In this document: in pieces, positions 52,260 to 61,781 of the stretch
Layout of the letters: every line of letters starts with the position of its first letter
Position numbering within the stretch: position 1 is the first letter of the stretch
The notes under the pieces: model-generated
What the model was told of the DNA's origin: nothing
Seen by the model: the letters and a program-made list of their open reading frames with translations, nothing else
Database searches by the model: none
Source: Flavobacterium sp. UBA4098
GTDB taxonomy: Bacteria > Bacteroidota > Bacteroidia > Flavobacteriales > Flavobacteriaceae
Length of the DNA stretch: 64,000 nt
Assembly: GCA_002382495.1 (NCBI GenBank)
Contig: DFXW01000041.1
Coordinates: 1 to 64,000 of the forward strand
Direction: 5' to 3'
Program-made: the position numbers and the translations under genes

Positions 52260-52535
52260 ATGAAAAAAGGAATTACTCTTTTATTAAACTGGCTTTTTGC
52301 CGTTCTGTTTTCGGCAATAGGATTAGTCAATTGCTTTGTTGGTAACGATCCCGAATTTGGGGTTTTTATTTTGCTTTTGTCGCTGTTATTTTACCCACCC
52401 CTTCGATTGGTATTTCAACAAAAGATTGGTTGGACAATTCCCTCTTTTGTTTTAATTATATTGGGACTTTTTGTTTTTTGGTCTAGTTTGGGTGTGGGGG
52501 AATTGTTGAAAAAAATCTACATACTAATAGGGTAA
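52260..52535 (+). CDS. Small hypothetical membrane protein
   Basis: A 91-residue protein whose ATG immediately follows the stop codon of the O-acetyltransferase gene, so the two are cotranscribed. Three hydrophobic stretches (about 6-24, 30-48, 58-80) with few charged residues suggest an integral inner-membrane protein. No family recognised. Confidence 0.72.
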   Translation: MKKGITLLLNWLFAVLFSAIGLVNCFVGNDPEFGVFILLLSLLFYPPLRLVFQQKIGWTIPSFVLIILGLFVFWSSLGVGELLKKIYILIG

Positions 52536-52544
52536 TTTTATGCC

Positions 52545-52565
52545 TACAAAATTCCAAATTTTGTA
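52545..52565. promoter_or_regulatory. Inverted repeat TACAAAATT-CCA-AATTTTGTA
   Basis: Perfect 9-bp arms with a 3-bp spacer, 10 bp after one gene and 153 bp before the T9SS subtilase. No T-run follows, so an operator is at least as likely as a terminator. Confidence 0.4.
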
Positions 52566-52717
52566 AGTATTATTTATATTCTTTTTGATTTTTTATATTA
52601 CATTGTTACAGTTTATAATAAATACTATAAATTTACTTTTTGTATCAAATAAAAAAACGTTTTGACTAGCTGTTTTATTTAAAAATATCCCAATCTACCC
52701 CATTAAACCGACATACT

Positions 52718-55700
52718 ATGAAAATTAAAGTATTTTACAATTGTTTTTTTTTATTTTTTGTTGTCCTGTTATTCGGGCAAAACAATGAAAAAATAGCATC
52801 TCCATTTATTTTTTTTAGAGAAAAGCAGGCCAACAAAACCACCAACTATTCTACTCCCGCCTTATATTCAAATATTGAAACGGAACGATTTAATACCACA
52901 ACAGGTCGTTTAGAAAAGGGATATAATTGTATTATATACACTCAACATCCAGAGCAATTAAAAGCAAAAGGATTGCCAATTGAAGTAACACTTCCTTCTT
53001 TTTCTACTGCTTGGTTAACACTAGAACAAATAGCAATAGCTTCAGACTTACCGGAAGTTAAATATATCGATGTTCCAAATTTTTTCAAACCCAGTAATGA
53101 TATTTCAGTAGCCGGAACTGGCGCCAGTTTATTACATAACGGGAGGTTAAATAACACTTCTTTTAAAGGAGATGGAGTAATTGTAGCTATTATTGATTCC
53201 GGAATTGATTGGGATCATCTCGATTTTAGGAATCCAACAAATCCTCTAAAAAGTAGAATATTACGAATTTGGGATCAAACCTTAGTTCCGCAAGCATCAG
53301 AAAACAGTCCTGCTGGATATTCACTTGGGGTTGAGTATACCAAAGAGCAAATTGAAGATGAAATTGACGGAACACCTGCCGGTTTTGTTCGTGAAAAAGA
53401 TACCGACGGACACGGAACTCACGTTGCCGGAACTGCGGTTGGGAATGGCGCCTCTTTGAATTCAAAATATACTGGATTAGCACCTAATGCAGATATTGTA
53501 GTGATTAAAGCCGGAAACGGTTCTTTCAGTACGTCTAATATTATCTCTTCTTTAGAATATTTAAAAAGGTTAGCAAGTAGTTTGGGCAAACCGATTGTTG
53601 TTAACATGAGTTTAGGCTCTCAAGGCGGAGCTCATGACGGTACAGATCCACTTGAGGTGGCAATAGATCAGTTTACCGATACTGCTGCAGGACATATTGT
53701 AGTGGTTGCCTCAGGGAATGATAATGGGGATAATATCCACAAACAATCAATATTGGCACCAACGGCTCAGACTACAATTGATATCCAGGTGCCAACCGCT
53801 TCGGCATCTACGAAACAAGACGTGTTTAGACATACTATGTATGCAAATGACGCAAGTACAATTACAGTTGTAGTTACAGCTCCAGACGGTACTCAAGCCA
53901 CTTCAATCACCGGTACCGGAAGTATAATTATGAACGGAAATGCTAGAGTCTATATTTCGAATTCAATTGATTCCGGAAGTGGTGATAGGAGAGTCCAGGT
54001 ATACGTAACAAGAACAGGGACTTCATTAGATGTTTCTGGAACTTGGTCAATTGGATTAACCAATACTTCTTTGAATACGATCACAGTTGATGGTTGGTTA
54101 TCAGACAAAGGGGATGATTATGAATCTACAACTTTACTTGGAGGAGACAGCAATTATTTAGTCACAATGCCTGGATGTGCAAATAAAGCCATTACAGTTG
54201 GATCATTTATGGGTAAAATTGATTGGTATTCTTCATCTGGTTCTGGATATAATTATAATAATGGAATGCAAGATGATATTTCCTCTTTTAGCGGAATAGG
54301 ACCAAGAAGGGATAACGTTCAAAAACCAGATATTACCGCAAATGGACAAGCGGTCGTTTCTTGTTTGTCTTCGGATTCTACTTTATCAAATACATCACCT
54401 TATATGATAGAAAAAGGATTGTATTCGGCTCAGCAAGGAACTAGTATGGCAACTCCAGCTGTAGCTGGATGTGTTGCATTATTATTGCAAATGAAACCAA
54501 CTGCCACTTTTGATCAAATCAAAACCGCAATAACTACAACAGCTACAAAAGATTCATTTACCTCTACTACTAGTAATAATATATGGGGTCATGGAAAAAT
54601 AGATGTATTCAAAGCGGCATCAAGTTTTACACGATGTGAACCCTTGCCAAGAGTGATTTATAATTATGAACAACCCTATTCGAGTGCTGATAATTTTTCG
54701 TTTGAATTTAGTGGTCAAAGAGCTGCATTAAAATTCACAACAACCATTTCGGGTAATTTAGGAGGAGTTTTCTTAAAGACAGTTAGAAATCAAACATTAA
54801 CTAGTTTAACAGTCGAAGTCCGATCTAATAATGCGGGTTCGCCAGGGACTTTATTAGGCACACAAAACGTAACTCCATCAACTTTGGCAAAAAACACCTG
54901 GAATTACATAGATTTAAGTAATCTCTCCATTCCTGTAGCTAGCGGAACCGATTATTTTTTAGTTGTTCAGCCAGGTCAAACCGATACTTTTGGACTAGGT
55001 CAAGAGCGTACAAACAGTCAACGATCATTTGTTTCTAATGATGGAATAAATTGGTCTTCTGTAACTAATTTAAGAATCCGTCCAGAAGTTTATGCTATTC
55101 AAGGCTCAGGTGCGGTTGTCAACAATGTAACCATTAATTTAGCTTCGGCAACTGGAACTAATTCTCAATCACTATGTAAAGACGTCTCAATAACTCCTAT
55201 TAGCTATACCACTTCTGGTTCTACCGAGGTTAGCTTTTCTGGATTACCTCCAGGAGTTTCTGGAGTATGGTCAAATAATCGAGCAACGATTACGGGTTCT
55301 TCTTCACAGATTGGAACATACAATTACATCGTTAAAGCCACATCGGGCTGTAACACAATTAACGCAACGGGAAAAATCATAATTGTTGGAAAGCCGACTA
55401 TTACAAACGTACAAGTTGTTAAAGAACAATCAGCCACTGCTGTTACGGTCAACGGGAATTATTTGATTGGCGAATCAGCATCTACGGTAACACTAGGTGG
55501 CGTTGCGGCAACTATTAGAAGTGCATCAAACAGTGCTATTATTTTTCTATTGCCTCAAAACAGTACCGGCGGCAATATTATTATAACCAATTCTTGTAAC
55601 GAAAGTTCCACTCCATTTCCGTATCCTTACGTAGCACCTACCAATATTAATTTAAGTTCTACCTCTGTTATTTCAAATAATACTGTTGGATTAACAATTG

Positions 55701-56740
55701 CTAGTTTGTCAGGCACTGATACAGATCAAAATGATTCATTTACCTATTCATTAGTGAACGGATCAGGTAGTGAAGACAATGCTAATTTTTCTATCCAAAA
55801 TAATTTACTCAAGGCAGCTATCGTTTATAATGCTCAATTAAAATCAAATCATAACATACGTATTAGGATTACAGATGCGGGTGGATTATATTTTGAAAAA
55901 ACCTTTGTAATTAATGTAGTACCCGATCAAGATTCTGACGGCGTACCCGATAATACAGACCAATGCCCTAATACTGTTGTTGGCGCCAAAGTAGATTTCA
56001 ATGGTTGCGAAATTTTCATCTTACCATCAAATAATTATGCCGTACAGGCAACGGCTACTTCCTGCGTAGGTCAACAAAATGGTGCTATTAGCGTTAGTGC
56101 TTCTAACACCACCTATACTTATACCGTAACCATTAATGGTCAAAACCCGATTCAATTGAATACAGCCAATAACTTCAAAAATCAATTTCAAAACTTGGCA
56201 ATAGGAACCTATGAAATTTGTATAACAATTCAGGGTAAACCTAATTATGTTCAATGTTATACGATTAAGGTAAAAGAACCGAATGTGTTGTCAGTTACCA
56301 ATAAAATGAGCACTACAGGAAAGCAAGTCACCTATAGTTTGAGTGGAGCAAACAGCTATACTATTACGTTTAATGGATTTACCCAAAATTATACTTCAAA
56401 TGCAATCACTTTTGATTTGGTTTCGGGCCAAAATACAATTGCCATTTCAACGGACTTATACTGCCAAGGACAATTTGAAGATCTCATTTTCGTGAGTGAA
56501 AAAGTGGTTGTTTATCCTAATCCAGTTCAAGATATATTGAATTTATATTGCTCAGGCACTGATTCAGAAGTAACAGCCACATTAACAGATCTTTCAGGCA
56601 AACGTGTGGTGAATTTTTCAAAAACAGTACCTGAAACCAGAATGATTCAATTGGATCTAAACGACTTAACCAGCGGTTTCTACTTATTGCATTTGAAAGG
56701 AACAAGTTTAGAAGAAACTATTAAAATCATTAAAAAGTAA
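52718..56740 (+). CDS. Secreted subtilase with type IX secretion C-terminal domain
   Basis: A 1340-residue S8 protease: signal peptide (about residues 1-21, FVVLLFGQ), a protease domain with Asp161 (DSGIDWDH), His232 (DGHGTHVAG) and Ser576 (GTSMATPAVAG), then a carbohydrate-binding-like beta domain, immunoglobulin-like segments, a thrombospondin type-3 calcium repeat (about 1070, DQDSDGVPDNTDQCPNT) and a T9SS type A sorting domain from about 1264 (VVVYPNPVQDILNLY ... ETIKIIKK). It should be exported through T9SS and anchored or released at the surface. First gene of a three-gene operon. Confidence 0.94.
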   Translation: MKIKVFYNCFFLFFVVLLFGQNNEKIASPFIFFREKQANKTTNYSTPALYSNIETERFNTTTGRLEKGYNCIIYTQHPEQLKAKGLPIEVTLPSFSTAWLTLEQIAIASDLPEVKYIDVPNFFKPSNDISVAGTGASLLHNGRLNNTSFKGDGVIVAIIDSGIDWDHLDFRNPTNPLKSRILRIWDQTLVPQASENSPAGYSLGVEYTKEQIEDEIDGTPAGFVREKDTDGHGTHVAGTAVGNGASLNSKYTGLAPNADIVVIKAGNGSFSTSNIISSLEYLKRLASSLGKPIVVNMSLGSQGGAHDGTDPLEVAIDQFTDTAAGHIVVVASGNDNGDNIHKQSILAPTAQTTIDIQVPTASASTKQDVFRHTMYANDASTITVVVTAPDGTQATSITGTGSIIMNGNARVYISNSIDSGSGDRRVQVYVTRTGTSLDVSGTWSIGLTNTSLNTITVDGWLSDKGDDYESTTLLGGDSNYLVTMPGCANKAITVGSFMGKIDWYSSSGSGYNYNNGMQDDISSFSGIGPRRDNVQKPDITANGQAVVSCLSSDSTLSNTSPYMIEKGLYSAQQGTSMATPAVAGCVALLLQMKPTATFDQIKTAITTTATKDSFTSTTSNNIWGHGKIDVFKAASSFTRCEPLPRVIYNYEQPYSSADNFSFEFSGQRAALKFTTTISGNLGGVFLKTVRNQTLTSLTVEVRSNNAGSPGTLLGTQNVTPSTLAKNTWNYIDLSNLSIPVASGTDYFLVVQPGQTDTFGLGQERTNSQRSFVSNDGINWSSVTNLRIRPEVYAIQGSGAVVNNVTINLASATGTNSQSLCKDVSITPISYTTSGSTEVSFSGLPPGVSGVWSNNRATITGSSSQIGTYNYIVKATSGCNTINATGKIIIVGKPTITNVQVVKEQSATAVTVNGNYLIGESASTVTLGGVAATIRSASNSAIIFLLPQNSTGGNIIITNSCNESSTPFPYPYVAPTNINLSSTSVISNNTVGLTIASLSGTDTDQNDSFTYSLVNGSGSEDNANFSIQNNLLKAAIVYNAQLKSNHNIRIRITDAGGLYFEKTFVINVVPDQDSDGVPDNTDQCPNTVVGAKVDFNGCEIFILPSNNYAVQATATSCVGQQNGAISVSASNTTYTYTVTINGQNPIQLNTANNFKNQFQNLAIGTYEICITIQGKPNYVQCYTIKVKEPNVLSVTNKMSTTGKQVTYSLSGANSYTITFNGFTQNYTSNAITFDLVSGQNTIAISTDLYCQGQFEDLIFVSEKVVVYPNPVQDILNLYCSGTDSEVTATLTDLSGKRVVNFSKTVPETRMIQLDLNDLTSGFYLLHLKGTSLEETIKIIKK

Positions 56741-56747
56741 AGGCCTT

Positions 56748-57464
56748 ATGAAACAAATACACTATTTATTAGCCCTTTTTACATTTGTCTTTCTTATGTC
56801 TTGCGGTGGTGGAGATTCTGCTCCTACACCTACACCAGCGCCAGTAATTAAAACTCCAGGGAAATCTATTTTAGTTGCACCATTAAATGCAAAGACTTGT
56901 GAAGAAGGAACCAATATTACTGCAACTCAAAGCACTGTAACCTTCAGTTGGAATAGTGCTTCGGATACAGAAAGTTATGAATTAAGAATCACTAATTTAA
57001 ATACTTCAGAAGTAATAACTCAAACCGGAATCTCTACTACTAGCGCAACAGTAACATTAACCCGTGGCATTCCTTATTCTTGGTCAATCACTTCTAAAAA
57101 TAAAGGCGCAACCACAACAGTTAGCGATATTTGGAAGTTCTATTTAGCGGGCGTTGGAGTGACTAATTACGCGCCATTTCCAGCGGCAGCTGTAAGTCCG
57201 CTTCCAGGCACTACCGTAACGCCAACTAATGGTAAAGTTACCCTTACTTGGGACACAAGCGATGTTGATGGAGGAACGTTGACTCATACATTGTATCTTG
57301 ATACAGTAGATGGAAAACAAACACCACTAGCCGCCAATTCCAATCTTACAGTTAAAACGAAAGAGGTATCCGTGGCTGCGAACACTATTTATTATTGGCG
57401 CGTGGTTACTTCTGATGGCTCCAATGCTGCAACTAGTATTGTGTACAGTTTTAAAACGAATTAA
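56748..57464 (+). CDS. Surface lipoprotein with fibronectin-type-III-like repeats
   Basis: A 238-residue lipoprotein (signal ending FLMSC, lipidated Cys19, then GGGDS, a possible surface-export sequence). A Pro/Thr-rich linker follows, then two beta-sandwich repeats of fibronectin III type (about 38-135, VTFSWNSASDTESYELRI; about 145-238, VTLTWDTSDVDGGTLTHTLYL), both ending in YYWRV or YSWSI type strands. It starts 7 bp after the subtilase stop and 2 bp before the next gene. Probably a binding or structural surface protein. Confidence 0.82.
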   Translation: MKQIHYLLALFTFVFLMSCGGGDSAPTPTPAPVIKTPGKSILVAPLNAKTCEEGTNITATQSTVTFSWNSASDTESYELRITNLNTSEVITQTGISTTSATVTLTRGIPYSWSITSKNKGATTTVSDIWKFYLAGVGVTNYAPFPAAAVSPLPGTTVTPTNGKVTLTWDTSDVDGGTLTHTLYLDTVDGKQTPLAANSNLTVKTKEVSVAANTIYYWRVVTSDGSNAATSIVYSFKTN

Positions 57465-57466
57465 TT

Positions 57467-58207
57467 ATGACACCCTCTATTAGATTTCTTCTTTTGTTTT
57501 TTTGTTTTACTTTGGGAGTTTACAAAGTATCCGCTCAAGAAGTGTCGTCTCAAAATAGTTTAACCCCAGCCGAAATAGAAGCGGGCTGGCAGTTGCTTTT
57601 TGATGGCAAAACCACTTCAGGTTGGCATTTGTACAACGAAGGAAAAATCAAATCAGCTTGGAATGTTATTAACGGGGAATTGATTTGCGATCCGAACACC
57701 GAAAAAGTGGAGCGCGGCGATTTAGTTTCGGACCAAATCTTTACAAATTATGATTTTAGCTTTGAATGGAAAATTTCAGAGGCGGGCAATAGCGGTGTTT
57801 TTATTAATGTTCAAGAAGCAGCTGAATTTCCTACTGCTTGGACCACCGGACCGGAATACCAATTGTTAGACAATGCTAATATGCCTAAGGAGTATTTGCA
57901 AGACGGAAAGCATTCTGCAGGTTGTGTGTATAGTTTATCACCTTTATTAAATGAAGTACAACCTAAGCCATCAGGGCAATGGAACCAGTCTCGAATTCTG
58001 CAACAAAACGGTGTCATTACCTTTTGGTTAAATGGTATTGAAACAGGTCACGAAGACATGAAAACCGATCGTTGGAAACAATTAATTACCGGAAGTAAAT
58101 TAGGTAATTTCCCTTCTTTTGGAAAGGCAATTCAAGGTAAAATTGCCTTTCAAGATTGGTCAAAAGGAGTTGCTTTACGCAATATTAAAATTAAGGAAAT
58201 ACAATAA
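57467..58207 (+). CDS. Secreted DUF1080 (3-keto-disaccharide hydrolase type) protein
   Basis: A 246-residue protein with a signal peptide (cleavage near VSAQ). One DUF1080 domain spans about 35-244: AGWQLLFDGKTTSGWHLYNEG, WKISEAGNSGVFINVQE, GPEYQLLDNANMPKE and KIAFQDWSKGVALRNIKIKEI. Members of this concanavalin-like family include 3-keto-glycoside hydrolases and unknown surface proteins. It is the third gene of the subtilase operon, which may serve protein- or glycan-rich particles. Confidence 0.9.
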   Translation: MTPSIRFLLLFFCFTLGVYKVSAQEVSSQNSLTPAEIEAGWQLLFDGKTTSGWHLYNEGKIKSAWNVINGELICDPNTEKVERGDLVSDQIFTNYDFSFEWKISEAGNSGVFINVQEAAEFPTAWTTGPEYQLLDNANMPKEYLQDGKHSAGCVYSLSPLLNEVQPKPSGQWNQSRILQQNGVITFWLNGIETGHEDMKTDRWKQLITGSKLGNFPSFGKAIQGKIAFQDWSKGVALRNIKIKEIQ

Positions 58208-58215
58208 TTTCAAAA

Positions 58216-59637
58216 TTATTTTCTGTAATCCAAAGCAGGTTTTCGGTCCCCAAGTAGGGGAATATATTTAAAATCTTTTCCTCTTTTTTCTTCCAATTCA
58301 GCTTTGGCTTTTGCAATTTGATCTGGGTGTAAAAACAAATCAATAGCAGTTAAGGCAATCGTTTTGGCAGCGACCATCATTCCTTTGTTTCCTATATCAG
58401 TTCCGCCAGCTGCAACAGCCTGCCAGCTATGAGCTGGAGTTCCTGGTACCCAAGTAGCACTTCCCATACCAGCAGTTGGAACAGCAAAACTCACATCGCC
58501 TACATCGGTTGAGCCAAAACTTGGATCCAAATTTTTGTAGGGCTGAACTACAGCCGCTTTATTCAAATCGCCGTTTTCTATTCCTAAGGATTGAATAATT
58601 TGCTTTCCGAATTCTTTCTCTGCTTCAGTATACTGAACCCCGCCCACTTTAACCAAATTAGCATACATCATTTTTTGAAGCGTAGTGTTAGGGAGTAATT
58701 CGTGGGTACCTCCTATCAATTCGTATTTCATTGTAGTTCCTGTTCCTAATGCAGCTCCTTCGGCAGCTTTAGAGATACGGTCAAATATATCGACAACCAT
58801 TTTTCGGTTGCCATGACGTACATAATAATATACTTCGGCAAAATCAGGCACTACATTAGGTGCTTTTCCTCCATTAGTAATTACATAATGGATACGCGCA
58901 TCCGATGGAATGTGTTCGCGCATCATATTCACCATCATGTCCATAGCTTCTACACCATCTAAGGCAGAGCGCCCTTTTTCGGGTGCCATTCCAGCATGTG
59001 AGGCCACACCATAAAATCGGAACTTAGCCGATTTATTGGCCAAAGCCGAACCTGGATTGGCATCATTAGCATCGGCTGGGTGCCAATGTAAGGCTACATC
59101 AACGTCTTTAAATAAACCTTCGCGAACTAAGTATACTTTTCCTGAACCACCTTCTTCGGCTGGGCATCCGTAAAAGCGAATGGTTCCTTTTTTTTGATTG
59201 GCTTTTAGCCAATTTTTCACTTCAATTGCTGCCGCTGTAGAAGCGGTACCAAACAAGTGATGACCGCAAGCATGACCGGCCGCTTTTCCTGCCGATTTTT
59301 TCTCAGCTATTGCTTCTTGAGAAAGACCAGGTAGCGCATCGTATTCGCCCAAAATGGCGATTACCGGTAATCCTTCGCCATATTCAGCAATAAAAGCAGT
59401 TGGAATTCCTGCCACGCCTTTAGTAATTTTGAAGTCTTCATTTCGTAAAGTTTCTTGTAATAGAGCAGCACTTTTTTCTTCTTGGTAGCCCATTTCGGCA
59501 AAGCCCCAAATTTGTTGTGCAATGGCCCCATATTTTTCCTTTTTAGCCGAAAGATCTGCTAAAACAGAATTTGTTTTTTGAGCCAAAACAACTTCTGAAA
59601 ATAATAATATAACGGTAAGAATGGTAATTTTTTTCAT
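58216..59637 (-). CDS. Secreted M20 family amidohydrolase (AbgB-like)
   Basis: A 473-residue zinc hydrolase with a signal peptide (start ATG 59637, MKKITILTVILLFSEVVLAQ). The M20 metal motifs are GHACGHHLFGTA and GCPAEEGGSGKVYLVREG. The dimerisation lid spans about 195-315 (FYGVASHAGMAPEKGRSALDGVEAM). The closest named group cleaves p-aminobenzoyl-glutamate and similar N-acyl amino acids; the exact substrate is unknown. It starts 10 bp after the AraC membrane-regulator stop, so the two are one operon. Confidence 0.92.
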   Translation of the reverse strand: MKKITILTVILLFSEVVLAQKTNSVLADLSAKKEKYGAIAQQIWGFAEMGYQEEKSAALLQETLRNEDFKITKGVAGIPTAFIAEYGEGLPVIAILGEYDALPGLSQEAIAEKKSAGKAAGHACGHHLFGTASTAAAIEVKNWLKANQKKGTIRFYGCPAEEGGSGKVYLVREGLFKDVDVALHWHPADANDANPGSALANKSAKFRFYGVASHAGMAPEKGRSALDGVEAMDMMVNMMREHIPSDARIHYVITNGGKAPNVVPDFAEVYYYVRHGNRKMVVDIFDRISKAAEGAALGTGTTMKYELIGGTHELLPNTTLQKMMYANLVKVGGVQYTEAEKEFGKQIIQSLGIENGDLNKAAVVQPYKNLDPSFGSTDVGDVSFAVPTAGMGSATWVPGTPAHSWQAVAAGGTDIGNKGMMVAAKTIALTAIDLFLHPDQIAKAKAELEEKRGKDFKYIPLLGDRKPALDYRK

Positions 59638-59647
59638 GGTATTTGGT

Positions 59648-60799
59648 TTAACTAAATTGTTTAATATAGGCTGAAGGAACCGTTCCTTTTCGTTCTTTAA
59701 AAGCATCGATAAATTTTGATCGAGAAGAAAAACCAACATTTTGCGAAATCCCTTCTACGGTGAGTTTGTCTGCTTTTCCTTCGGCGATCATTTTGCAGGC
59801 ATAGTCAATACGTTGATTGTTTTTCCATTCGCTAAATGAAATAGCTAGTTCAGTATTGAAATAATTGGATAGCACTCTCTCCGATAATTGTAAATCCATC
59901 GCCATTTTAGATAAATTAAATCCAGGCATAGTGTAAGGAGATGTTACCATATAATTTTCTAATTGGGCAGCAATGCTTTGATTAATTTCAGGATACTTTT
60001 CTTTTTTTATTTGAGCGGCTCTATTTTTTGCCAAAGAGACATCGGGATAAGAAATAGAATCGAACAGAATTTTTGGAAACAAAAACAGCATTATATTTTG
60101 TAGAAAGAAGGCGCAGCCCAAGGCTCGAAGATAATTTTTAGAGTTAAAAATTCCAAAATCATTATTTAGTATAAAATCGGTGTAAGAATCTAATAAACAA
60201 TAGCAAGAAATGAATAATTGTAAACCAATTAAAGTATATATCCAACGTTTAATTACCCAATGATTGGAGGGAAGAACACCAAACTGGCCAAGTCTTTTTT
60301 GGGTTGCTTTTTTAAAATACATCAAGCTGAAGATGCAATATAACAACAAATGCACCGGACGAATAAATAACATTTGTTTCAAAGAAAAAAGCGATATTTT
60401 AAAATCATAGTCTTGCGTTACTGCTTGAATATGATGAGCAATTTTTACCTTTTCAGAAAACGGCAATGTGGTATAAGGCAAACTAATCAAAACAACGATT
60501 ACAGCTGGAATAAAATGCAAATATTCTAAAGGTTTAATAGTTTTATTTTCGGAAACGGCGTATTTGACATAGAAAAAAAGTAAGGGACCTATGACAAATG
60601 ATAAAGGTAGAAATTGAACAAAAAACACCCCTTCCCAAAAAGGTGAATTAGTAAGATGCAATCCAAAATAGACTAAAACGATGAGGTTACTACATAAAAA
60701 AAATAGAGCTAAATACAAATTGGACCGATTAAAGTCTTTTCGGTAGTAGAATAGTATAAACGAAGTAAAAATTCCAAAAAATGGGGTAAGTAACTCCAT
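59648..60799 (-). CDS. AraC family regulator with N-terminal membrane sensor
   Basis: A 383-residue protein with about seven hydrophobic helices (residues 1-240), followed by a double helix-turn-helix AraC domain (about 280-383, LSERVLSNYFNTELAISFSEWKNNQRIDYA, NVGFSSRSKFIDAFKERKGTVPSAYIKQF). This layout suggests a membrane sensor that binds DNA directly. It is the first gene of the operon with M20 amidohydrolase and is divergent from five secreted-protein genes; two inverted repeats lie between. Confidence 0.9.
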   Translation of the reverse strand: MELLTPFFGIFTSFILFYYRKDFNRSNLYLALFFLCSNLIVLVYFGLHLTNSPFWEGVFFVQFLPLSFVIGPLLFFYVKYAVSENKTIKPLEYLHFIPAVIVVLISLPYTTLPFSEKVKIAHHIQAVTQDYDFKISLFSLKQMLFIRPVHLLLYCIFSLMYFKKATQKRLGQFGVLPSNHWVIKRWIYTLIGLQLFISCYCLLDSYTDFILNNDFGIFNSKNYLRALGCAFFLQNIMLFLFPKILFDSISYPDVSLAKNRAAQIKKEKYPEINQSIAAQLENYMVTSPYTMPGFNLSKMAMDLQLSERVLSNYFNTELAISFSEWKNNQRIDYACKMIAEGKADKLTVEGISQNVGFSSRSKFIDAFKERKGTVPSAYIKQFS

Positions 60800-60860
60800 A
60801 AAACACTGATAAATAGATTGTGACCTTGCTAATATAGTACTTTTTTATTAAGTCAATGTG

Positions 60861-60882
60861 TTTTTACAAGCCTTTGTAAAAA
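60861..60882. promoter_or_regulatory. Inverted repeat TTTTTACAA-GCCT-TTGTAAAAA
   Basis: Perfect 9-bp arms around GCCT, 62 bp upstream of the AraC-sensor start codon, in the divergent promoter region. A protein site or a hairpin are both possible. Confidence 0.5.
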
Positions 60883-60891
60883 TTTGGAAAA

Positions 60892-60916
60892 TGTTCCTTA
60901 ATGCTAAAAAGGAACA
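60892..60916. promoter_or_regulatory. Inverted repeat TGTTCCTT-N9-AAGGAACA
   Basis: Perfect 8-bp arms with a 9-bp spacer, which puts the two half-sites 17 bp apart, in the range of two AraC-type subsites. It lies 75 bp before the start of the secreted-protein operon and is the best candidate operator for the divergent regulator. Confidence 0.55.
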
Positions 60917-60990
60917 GATTTCACTTACAAATTAACAACTACATTCGATTGTGAACCTAATTTTGAGATCCAACCAAAAAACATAATATC

Positions 60991-61758
60991 ATGAAAAAAG
61001 TAATTTTATTGGCATTCCTTGCTTTTGGAATGCAACAAGCACAAGCACAGTACAAATTTTTGCAATACAGAAATGTATCTGAAAAAAATGAAGCCGAATT
61101 CGTAAAAAGAGAAACCGAATATTGGTCTAAAATGGCCAAAGCCAATATTAAATCTGGCAAAATGCAAGCCTGGAGCTTGTGGAAAAAAGTAGGCGTTGCT
61201 GGAGAACCCGATGCAAAACCTAATTATTTGTTTGTTAACGATTTTAAATCATTAGCTGATTTTGACACTTTGGAAAGCGGATGGGCCAATCCAGAAAAAG
61301 TGTTTCCTAACATGAAGTTGGCCGATATGGAAACGGGTTCTATTTCGAAAGTCCTTTATACCGATATCATGAAAACAGAAGCTCAAATTGAAGGGAACCC
61401 TAAATTTGTTGTTATTAATTATGCTAAACCAACCAGTGTTCAAGCCTTTGTAGAAGAAAACATCAACTTATGGAAACCATTTTTTGAAAGTGAACAAAAA
61501 AAGGGATTTAAATTAAACGGTTGGGGACTACAAACTGTAATCTATCCTCAAGGGAATACCTTAGAATTTTCAGCATTAACTTGGGATGGATTTACGAAAC
61601 TTTCAGATGCCTTAGATCACGTTCAATACAGACCATCAAGCCAATCTCGATTTGCATCAATTGCTAAGGATTCTAAAATGAGTACCATTACTCCTAATGG
61701 ATTTGAATTTTCTCCGATTTATGAATTAGTAATGTATGTAGACGCCACTACTAAATAA
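60991..61758 (+). CDS. Secreted protein, possible dimeric alpha-beta barrel
   Basis: A 255-residue protein with a signal peptide (MKKVILLAFLAFGMQQAQAQ). The mature part looks like two related alpha-beta halves: YKFLQYRNVSEKNEAEFVKRE ... PNYLFVNDFKSLADFD, and PKFVVINYAKPTSVQAFVEEN ... LEFSALTWDGFTKLSDAL. That pattern would fit ferredoxin-like dimeric alpha-beta barrel domains, but I do not recognise the family. It is the first gene of a divergent operon (gaps 23, 17, 12, 10 bp). Confidence 0.7.
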   Translation: MKKVILLAFLAFGMQQAQAQYKFLQYRNVSEKNEAEFVKRETEYWSKMAKANIKSGKMQAWSLWKKVGVAGEPDAKPNYLFVNDFKSLADFDTLESGWANPEKVFPNMKLADMETGSISKVLYTDIMKTEAQIEGNPKFVVINYAKPTSVQAFVEENINLWKPFFESEQKKGFKLNGWGLQTVIYPQGNTLEFSALTWDGFTKLSDALDHVQYRPSSQSRFASIAKDSKMSTITPNGFEFSPIYELVMYVDATTK

Positions 61759-61781
61759 TTGAACAAACAAAACTAATTATT

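Noticed and set aside
58203..58220. Hairpin AATAATTT-CA-AAATTATT between convergent DUF1080 and M20 genes
   Set aside because: The stem is made only of A-T pairs and covers both stop codons; too weak to call a terminator.
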